Origin: Bettongia penicillata ogilbyi
Lineage: Eukaryota; Chordata; Mammalia; Diprotodontia; Potoroidae
Length of the DNA stretch: 64,000 nucleotides
Direction: 5' to 3'
NCBI GenBank assembly: GCA_023548195.1
Contig: JAJHZJ010000311.1
Span: 4,735,919-4,799,918 of the forward strand
Position 1 is the first letter of the stretch, and every line of letters starts with the position of its first letter. The position numbers and the translations under genes were made by a program. A model generated the notes under the pieces. The model did no database searches, was not told where the DNA came from, and saw only the letters and a program-made list of their open reading frames with translations. This document shows, one piece after another, positions 56,935-64,000 of the stretch.

Positions 56935-57362
56935 TTACTAATTTTTTTTTAAAATCCTGGTTACATTTTAAGTTCCAAACAGTCTCCCCCTCCCCACCTC
57001 ACACGAGAGAAGGTCACCATTTGACACAGACATATATATGTATATGTAAACACACATATGCATGTAAAATCACACTTCTATGTATCGATTCTTTCTCTGG
57101 AGGTAGAGAGCAGCGGATGTGAGTATTTGTAATAGTCAGAATGACTTAGCTGTTCAACTCAGTTATACTCTGAACAATACTGCTGTGACTGCACACAACA
57201 TTTTCCTGGTTGTGCCCATCTCACTCTTTAATATTTCATGCAAGTCTTTCCACGTTTTTCTAAAATCAACCTGTTCATCGCTTCTTACAGCACAGTAACA
57301 TTCCATCGTAATCATACACCACAACTTGTTTAGCCATTCCCCAACTGATGGGCTCATGTAAC
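56935..57362 (-). mobile_element. L1 LINE 3' fragment, reverse
   Basis: Plus strand ends with AGCCATTCCCCAACTGATGG, the complement of the L1 block GGGGAATGGCTAAACAAG also present at 41.0 and 47.0 kb; GCAAGTCTTTCCACGTTTTT and an A/T-rich left end fit. Confidence 0.85.
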
Positions 57363-57439
57363 CTGCTAATTTAAGAAAAGAGGTCTCAGAAACTAGCAGT
57401 GTCTGGCATATAATAAGAACCTCCTTTCTTCATATGTGT

Positions 57440-57702
57440 ATTTGTTCAGTCAGTTCTCAGTCATCTGTGGCTCTTGGTGACCCCATTGGAGGTTTTCTTG
57501 GCAAAGATACTGAAATAGAGTCCCATTTCCTTTTCCAGCTCATTTTTACAGATGAGGAAACTGAGTCAAACAGGGTTCAGTGACCTGCCATGGGTCACAC
57601 AGTTGGTGTCTGAGGCCATATTTAAACTCAGGAAGATGAGTCTTCTGGACTTCAGCTCCAGCCCTCTATCCACTGCACCACCTAGCAGCATACCTATTTA
57701 AA
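57440..57702 (-). mobile_element. MAR1-type CORE-SINE, reverse
   Basis: GTTTTCTTGGCAAAGATACT, TTTTACAGATGAGGAAACTG and CTATCCACTGCACCACCTAG, the complement of a full copy. Confidence 0.93.
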
Positions 57703-57776
57703 ATTCATCTTATTTGGAATTGTTAGATAATCTCGTAAGGATTCAACGAGGCCCCACTAAGTATCCTGTAAGTCAC

Positions 57777-58625
57777 TTAATCAATAAGCATTTCTTAAAT
57801 AGCAGTTATGTACCAGGCAGTATGCTGGCTGATGGGGTCACAAGGGATAAAGGAAAGGTCTCAGACCTGTAATTTCATTGGCAAAAGTAATTCTAAGGTG
57901 ATGAAATTTCTCTAGAGTACTGAGAAGCTAATGAGCTGCCCAGAGTCAAATACTGTGTCGTCTAAGGAGACCTTGAATCCACGTCATTCTGGCTCATAGA
58001 CCAGTTCTCTCCCTAACACATGCTGCTTCTCTGGGATTACAAAGACAAAACTGAAACAGTCCCTTTCCTCAAGACATATACATTTTAAATAGAGAGATAA
58101 AGGAAATTATGTGATAAAGGAGCAACAACATACCCATACATGAGTACATGTAAAGAAGACATAAGATAACCTTGGAGAAAAGAGCAGAGGGGACCAGAAA
58201 AGGCCTCACGGTCTGTCTTCAAGGAAGTAAAAAATGCTAAGAATGAGCAGGGAGAGTATTTCAGGCACATGTAAAAGTATGGAGACAGGAAATGGAATGT
58301 CACTTGTGAAGAACAGAAAGGAGGTTTGCTTGGTCAGACCATAGAGTACATATAACAGAGTAATGTATAATAAGATTTTAAAGGTAGATAGAAACCAGGT
58401 AGTAAAATGCTTTAAAAAAAAAACCAAACAAAGGAGCTTTTATTTGGATTACACAAATGTGTAAAACAGATTAGAAAAGGGAGAGACTTGAAGCAGAGAC
58501 ATCAATTAAAAGATTAATACAATAGGCCAGACAAGAATTGATGAGGGTGCTTAGGTGAGAGAAGGGGATAGGATGTGAGGGATATTGTGGAGGTAGAAAT
58601 GACAAGATATGACAGCTAGACTGAA
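57777..58625 (-). mobile_element. L2 LINE fragments, reverse
   Basis: AATAAGCATTTCTTAAATAG, AGTATGGAGACAGGAAATGG, GAGAGACTTGAAGCAGAGAC and ATACAATAGGCCAGACAAGA belong to the same L2 family and orientation as at 45.8 kb. A non-L2 piece lies around 57,880-58,020. Confidence 0.75.
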
Positions 58626-58634
58626 AAAGATACA

Positions 58635-59215
58635 GGAGTTTTAATGGACTGCAAACTCAGTACATAAACATTGCAATTACACAAAAAAATTAATGTGCTC
58701 TTAGGCTGCATCATAAGAGTGTGTGTCCGCAACTAGATAAATGAAAATCCTGTTGCACTCTGTTTCAGTCAAATCACATGTAGAGTACTATGCTCGAATT
58801 TGACTACTACATTTTCAAACAAGTCTGGAGATTACACCTTTATGACTAGCGGCTGAAGCACCTGGAGATGTTTAGCCTGAGAAAGGAATAGAACATGACA
58901 TTGGTCTTTAAATATTTAAAGGTCTGACCCATGTTAGAGGGATTTGACTAGTTCAGCTTGGCCTCAAAGGGTAATAATCCTAGGAGCAAAGTAGGCCATT
59001 TAGACTCCTAAAAGGAAACGATTCCTAAAAACTGGAGTGTCGCTGAAGTGCAATGGACTGCCTTAAGAGGGTATGGGTTCCTCTTCAATGGAAGTCTTCA
59101 AGCAGAGGTATATTCCCCATTTTTCTCGTTTGTGGTAGAGGAGAATCTTATTTAAGCATGGGTTGGACTAGATGCCTTCTAAGGTCCTTTCCAGTTATGA
59201 GATTGTGAAAGTTGT
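58635..59215 (+). mobile_element. CR1/L3-type LINE 3' region
   Basis: GGAGATGTTTAGCCTGAGAA, GTCTTCAAGCAGAGGTATAT, TGGGTTGGACTAGATGCCTT and GGTCCTTTCCAGTTATGAGA follow the CR1/L3 3' consensus order. Confidence 0.8.
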
Positions 59216-60219
59216 TTGGTACATAATAATTTCACCACAGAGATTGTGTTATAAAATTCTTCAACAGCCCCCCCAAGTCTAACAATAAAGTACTACACAA
59301 ATGATAACTCTGAATTATTATAGTTTGTAAAGTGAATACTTCTGCACAATCTATCCAGAAGTCAAATGCATTTTTAGCACTTCTTCCCTGAGCCCAGGTT
59401 GTCTGAAGGAATTACTAGCTATTATTCCCCAAATAGGAACTGATAGTATATAACCTAGGGAGGGCTCTGGGTTTCAGCTGATGTAATACAATCAGTGATT
59501 TCCATTCATCCTAATCAGGCTTCTGTTTGTATAATACTTCAAACTTTGAGATATGGACATAAACAAGGTTAGATATTTACCTTAAGGCACAGAAACAAAG
59601 CTATATGACTGTCATAGCCATATCCCTGCCTATAAACAAGCTGCATGTACCACCTATTAGACTTAATGGATTTCTAACTTAAATATCTTGAGAATCAAAC
59701 TTGAATCAAACCTGTCTCTTCATAATGTGCATGTGCATATGTTTGGTAGAGACCTCTGATTTCACGGGCACAGGGAAATCCAGTTTTAGGAGTTGCCTGA
59801 GAACAATGAAAGTTTAATGGACTTGCCCAGGGTCAAAGCACCATTACGTGTAAGAGGCTGAGAATTTGAGCCTTAGTCTTCCTGGCTCCAAAACTACCCC
59901 TTTTTTCACTTCATGAGGTTGACTCTATTATCTATGTTTAACAATATTAAAACAAATATTTATATTCATGTAAGCAAGCATCTCTTCCAGCTGTAATTTA
60001 AGCTTATTCTTGTCTATTCAATCCTCAGTGAAAATAGAAGGGAACCATCTATAAAAAACATGAAGTTTTTTACAAACCTGAACACTACTGCACAATTTTT
60101 TTCCCTTTTAAATAGCCAGAATTCACTTTCCCCAAAACAATGATTATAAAGGTAAACTGGGGACACTGTAGTTAGGATCTAATAGCAACTCCTTTCTAAC
60201 TAGAAATATTCTAAATGAA

Positions 60220-60400
60220 TTAGAAGCTGTAGCATAAAAAACAATGACTAAGGAATCAGCATACTTTTTAGTAACTATCTGGCTATCTTTGGGCAATTTA
60301 CTTAACCTCTTGGGCCTCAGTTTCTTCATCTGCGAAAAGAGAGAACTGAACTAACTCATCTCTAAGGGCTCTCTCAGGTCTAAGATACTATAATTCTAAT
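60220..60400 (+). repeat. MIR SINE
   Basis: TGACTAAGGAATCAGCATAC, TTTACTTAACCTCTTGGGCC and CTCTCTCAGGTCTAAGATAC in order. Confidence 0.8.
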
Positions 60401-60639
60401 TCAGGTTTCAGAGTAGCAAAGGAAAGCTGAATCCCTAGTATATGCATTTAAAATCTACTACTGTAGGGGTAAACGCTGGATCCTTCTATTTACATGTGAA
60501 TTAAGTTGCAAGACATCAACCGATCAAAGCAACCCATCACTCTCCATTCACTCATGGTAAAAATCCAAGTAATCAAGGACAGTGATGTGGCATATTTGAT
60601 TCAACAAAAATATCATTAGATGCTATGTACATAAACAAA

Positions 60640-61860
60640 TACAATTTCTTAATTTTAGTCCTTTTTTACCTCTATAGCTTTTGATACTGTTGATCACTCC
60701 CTCCTACTGGACACTTTCTCCTCCCTTGGTTTTCAAGACATCACTCTTCTTTTCAGTCTATTATGTTGGATCATTGTCCAAGTTCCCCCTTTCCACATGG
60801 ATGCGCAGTCCCAGGATTCTCTCTGGAGACTTTTCTTTGTCTCTATTACTCTTAGAAATGTCATCAGCTCTCATTGGTTCAATTATCATCTTTATGACAA
60901 AGTCTCCCAAATCAATATAACCAACCCTCATCTCTCCTGAGCTACAGCTATACATCACTAACTGGCTGTGGTATATATCTTCTCCTGAATGTGACATCAT
61001 CTCAAACTCTACATGTCCAAAACAGACGGCATTATTCTCTCCTCTAAATCTGCCCTTCCTCCTAAATCCCCTACTTCTGGCAGGGGCACTACGTCTGATT
61101 TCTTCTAATCTCCTTCTGCAATGCTGGAAGCATAACTGATGCTGTACTCTCTCACTCTATTACTACACTCAATCATTTGCCAGGTTCTACCAATTCTCTC
61201 TCCAAAACACCGTTGTATCTGACCCCTTCACTCACCTTAAGTTTAGGTTCTCATCATCTGTATTGCTACAAAAGCCTCAAAATTTGTCTCCTGCATCCAA
61301 TCTCTACCTTCTCCAATCCATTTTCCAGAGCCACCAAAATGGTGCATGCAGCTGACCATGCTCAAGAAACTTCAATGGCTCCTTACTGCCTCTACAAACA
61401 AAATATGAACTCCTATTTATGTCTGATATTTAAAACCCTTCACAATCTGATCTCTAGTCTATGTTTACAGACTCATAACATACAACTCTTTCTCCATTAA
61501 GGACTCTACATTCTAGCTAAACTGGTTTACTTGCTTTCCCCCATACATGTCATGCCATTTTTTCTTCTATGACTTTGCACTGGCTGTCCTCAATACCTAG
61601 AATGTTATTCCTTCTCATGTCATCTTCTTGTTTTGGAATTTTCAGCTTCCCAAAGCTATTCTTAATCCCTCTATTCTAATTAGTAGTGCTCTTCCCACCC
61701 ATTCTGAACTATATACAAATCTATACAAATGCAATAATCTACCAAGAGAATATAAGCTCAGTGAGGGTAGGAACTATTTCATTTTTGTATTTATATCTCT
61801 TGTCCATAACAAACGCTTAGAAAATGCTTGCTGAACTGATCACTTGTAGCTTCTATCTAT
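60640..61860 (+). mobile_element. L2 LINE with RT-domain remnants
   Basis: Translated fragments read FDTVDHSLLLDTFSSLGF and then, further on, TCPKQTALFS-like text after frameshifts. These are the RT (FDTVDH) and SKTE-like regions of the L2 ORF, followed by AGGGTAGGAACTATTTCATT and ATGCTTGCTGAACTGATC at the 3' end. Inactive. Confidence 0.85.
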
Positions 61861-62669
61861 TTCCTGATGCTTCATTATTCTTTACTCCTAAAGCATTATA
61901 TGCCAAGACAAAAGTTTATTGCTCCCAACTTGGACAAGTAATTTCTCCTCCTTAATTAAATGTTTTGTGATAAAGATACAACAGCCATGATTATTTCAAG
62001 TCTGGTCTCTACACCTTCAAAGAGTTTGGGTATTTTGTCTTCTGCCCTTTTATGAAGTACTTGCATAGTAAAAGGGGAGAAAAGATAATAATGAAACTCA
62101 GACCACACATCAAAAATTAAAACAAAAACAACAAAAAAAGCCAAAACACCTTCATTGGGAGCATTGTCTTTTTCATATTCTTTCTACTCTTAAAGAAAAA
62201 GGGAAGCTGCTGAGGGTAAACAGAATAAAGGCAAAGTACGGTGTCTCTTGTCTCCCTATCATTCTTCCATAAGCAATGGAAGATGGCAAATATCTTTCCA
62301 GGTTTGAAACGGAAACTTTAAGCCAAATGAAAGGCAAAGGCATTCTTTTGGTTCCTGATCAAAGAAACAGTAATTAGTAAATCAAACAGAACTGAAGAAA
62401 ACTTTTTCAGCGTTTATTCTCTTTTAAGCAACCAAAAAGCACAGAAGCAACAAATGTAATAGCTGCTATGTTGTGTGGAAATGGGAAATAATAAGCAGTA
62501 ATAACCCCCAAGCAATGTAGTCAGAAATTCCTCTAATAAGGGAAAATCATTACTACGTGGAATTCTTTACCTGGAATGGTTTCTTCCTAGCACCTATGCC
62601 TATAGAATTCATGCCAATAAATAAGAAACCTCAGAAACGATCAGTAGAAATAACCTTTACCCAAGGTAC

Positions 62670-62740
62670 CTCTCCATCTTGAAACATGCAATTGTCACAG
62701 ACCTCTGCTAGAACCCCTTGAATCTGGGCCATCAGTGTAG
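62670..62740 (-). other. ARCN1: Candidate alternative ARCN1 5' exon
   Basis: A 71-nt segment is bounded by a good acceptor (CCTTTCACCTTCTTTAG) and a donor (GGAGAG|GTACCT). An ATG at 62,732-62,730 opens 21 codons (MAQIQGVLAEVCDNCMFQDG, then E) that would join in frame to Val2 of exon 2. No such isoform is confirmed from sequence. If exon 1 is spliced in front, the usual ATG meets an early stop. Confidence 0.3.
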
Positions 62741-62779
62741 CTAAAGAAGGTGAAAGGGGATCATTTTAACGTGTCCTAA

Positions 62780-63055
62780 AGGAAAATGGCAGTTAAGCGG
62801 TATAGTAAATAGAACATTGGGACTTGAAGTCAGAAAGATATGAGTTTGAATCCTACCTGACCCTTACTAGCAATGTAACCCTTCGCAGTTCACCTAACTT
62901 CTTCCAGCCTCATTTCGTCATCTGCAAAACGGAAGTAACAATAGTACCTACCTCACAGGGTTGTTGTGAGGAACAAATGAGATCATATATGCAAAGTACT
63001 TTATAAGTCTTAAAGCCCCAAATAATTGTTAGCTATTATTATTAATTGAAAGAAA
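62780..63055 (+). repeat. MIR/THER SINE
   Basis: GGCAGTTAAGCGGTATAGTA, CACAGGGTTGTTGTGAGGAA and AGCTATTATTATTAATT in order. Confidence 0.9.
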
Positions 63056-63229
63056 GGAGATGGAGTCAAGTATCAGTTTCCCCAGGCTATGGGAACTCAG
63101 TAACAGGAAAGCATAGAAGAGCTAAACTAAATCCCTGGGCATTCATTCAGGGCAAGAAGTAGGTTGGATCAGAAAATTTCTAAGGTTCTATCCAATTGTA
63201 AAGGCTGTGGGAGAGGGTGGGGGGGGGAG

Positions 63230-63395
63230 GGAACTGATTTGGAGTTAAAGAACCTGGATTTAAAATAGTGGGCCTGGGTGGTCTTGTGCAAGTCATTTAC
63301 CCTTCTGTGAGACTCCTCCCCCCTTTTCCTCAACTATAGAATGAGGAAAGGACTCACTCTGTCAGTTCTAAACCTATAATCCTATGACCTCCAGC
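63230..63395 (+). repeat. MIR SINE fragment
   Basis: TTTGGAGTTAAAGAACCTGG, GTGCAAGTCATTTACCCTTC and CTCAACTATAGAATGAGG in order. Confidence 0.8.
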
Positions 63396-63740
63396 AAGGG
63401 TGCCTCATGAGGCAACCAATTTCAATTTTCTGATCACTCCAATTATTAGGAAGCTCTTCCAAATAACAAGATTAAGTCTGCCTCCGTATAATTTCTGTTC
63501 ATTGGTCCTACTTCTACCATCCATAGTATGTGTAATTCACATGAAAGACCTTCAATGTTTGAGGACAACAGTTGTGTTCCTTCTACACCTTTTGCTCTGG
63601 ACACAATGCCCCTCTTAATATTTAGGACCAGAGGTGAATATCATGTTCCATATGGGGTCTCACTGGTAAAGAATACAATGGGAATACTACTTTTTAAATT
63701 AATCTATTAACAAATATTTATTGAACCACTAAAATGTGCC
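63396..63740 (+). repeat. Unclassified sequence with L2-like end
   Basis: Most of the segment (63,396-63,690) is unassigned. 63,700-63,740 has TTAACAAATATTTATTGAAC and AAAATGTGCC, an L2-type end motif. Confidence 0.4.
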
Positions 63741-63745
63741 AAAGG

Positions 63746-63992
63746 GCACCCTAGGTGGCACAGTGGGACCTGGAGTCAGGAAGACTCATCATCCTGAACT
63801 CAAATCTGGCCTCAGACACTCCCTAGTTTTGTGACCCTGGGCAAGTCACTCAACCCTGTTTGCCTCAATTCCTCATCTACAAAACAAGCTGGGGAAGGAA
63901 ATGCCAAACCACTCCAGTATTTCTGCCAAGAAAACCCCAAATGGCATCTTGGAGAGTCAGATATTCTGAAAAATGACTTAACAAAAACAAAC
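63746..63992 (+). mobile_element. MAR1-type CORE-SINE at the window edge
   Basis: CACCCTAGGTGGCACAGTGG, CTGGGCAAGTCACTCAACCC and AACCACTCCAGTATTTCTGC. It is essentially complete at the right end of the window. Confidence 0.93.
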
Positions 63993-64000
63993 AGGCCAAA

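Larger units (their letters stand above)
52347..64000 (-). other. ARCN1: ARCN1 intron 1 (incomplete)
   Basis: There is no CpG island or Met-GT exon end in this stretch, so exon 1 and the promoter lie right of the window. It holds L2, L1, CR1, MIR and MAR1 copies listed separately, plus one candidate alternative exon at 62,670-62,740. Unclassified stretches: 52,350-53,090, 53,620-54,870, 55,020-55,990, 59,220-60,220 and 61,870-62,660. Confidence 0.75.

Overview
The window is mammalian nuclear DNA, almost certainly from a marsupial. The two genes are spliced and conserved, and the introns hold the repeats expected of a marsupial genome: tRNA-derived CORE-SINEs of the MAR1 type, MIR-type SINEs, L1 3' ends of the marsupial type, long L2 fragments and a palindromic hAT-type MITE. 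The species cannot be read from the sequence. No bacterial, phage or CRISPR features are present.

Both genes lie on the minus strand, in the order known from human 11q23.3 (ARCN1 upstream, PHLDB1 downstream). PHLDB1 (LL5-alpha) occupies roughly 1-25,300. Five coding exons were placed to the base: 21,631-21,690, 19,731-19,854, 18,312-18,482, 6,682-6,807 and 3,442-4,790. They join in phase into exactly 610 codons, covering the N-terminus, the FHA domain and the long Ser/Pro-rich linker up to the start of the coiled coil. The rest of the coiled coil and the PH domain lie beyond the left edge. A CpG-rich promoter region (about 23.9-27.7 kb) sits upstream. A second, isolated CpG island at 9.9-10.5 kb, with a minus-strand splice donor, looks like an internal promoter for a form lacking most of the FHA domain.

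ARCN1 (delta-COP, coatomer subunit delta) runs from a 3' UTR ending near 34,620 to beyond the right edge. Nine coding exons were placed (36,549-52,346). Together with a single ATG codon expected from exon 1 outside the window they give 511 residues, the length of human delta-COP. The protein has an N-terminal longin-like part and a C-terminal mu-homology domain.

The 27.7-34.6 kb interval is intergenic and repeat-rich. Introns and intergenic DNA contain nested insertions: an L1 inside an L2 at 45.8-49.2 kb, an L1 splitting a MIR at 40.6-41.6 kb, a MITE and a SINE inside an L2 at 31.0-31.8 kb, and a MAR1 with an exact 9-bp target duplication at 33.1 kb.

There is no sign of a new multi-gene system. 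The points most worth a second look are regulatory or isoform-level: in-frame N-terminal extension exons for both genes, the internal PHLDB1 CpG promoter with a MEF2-type site 1 kb away, and a perfect TFIIIC B-box in the PHLDB1 promoter region.
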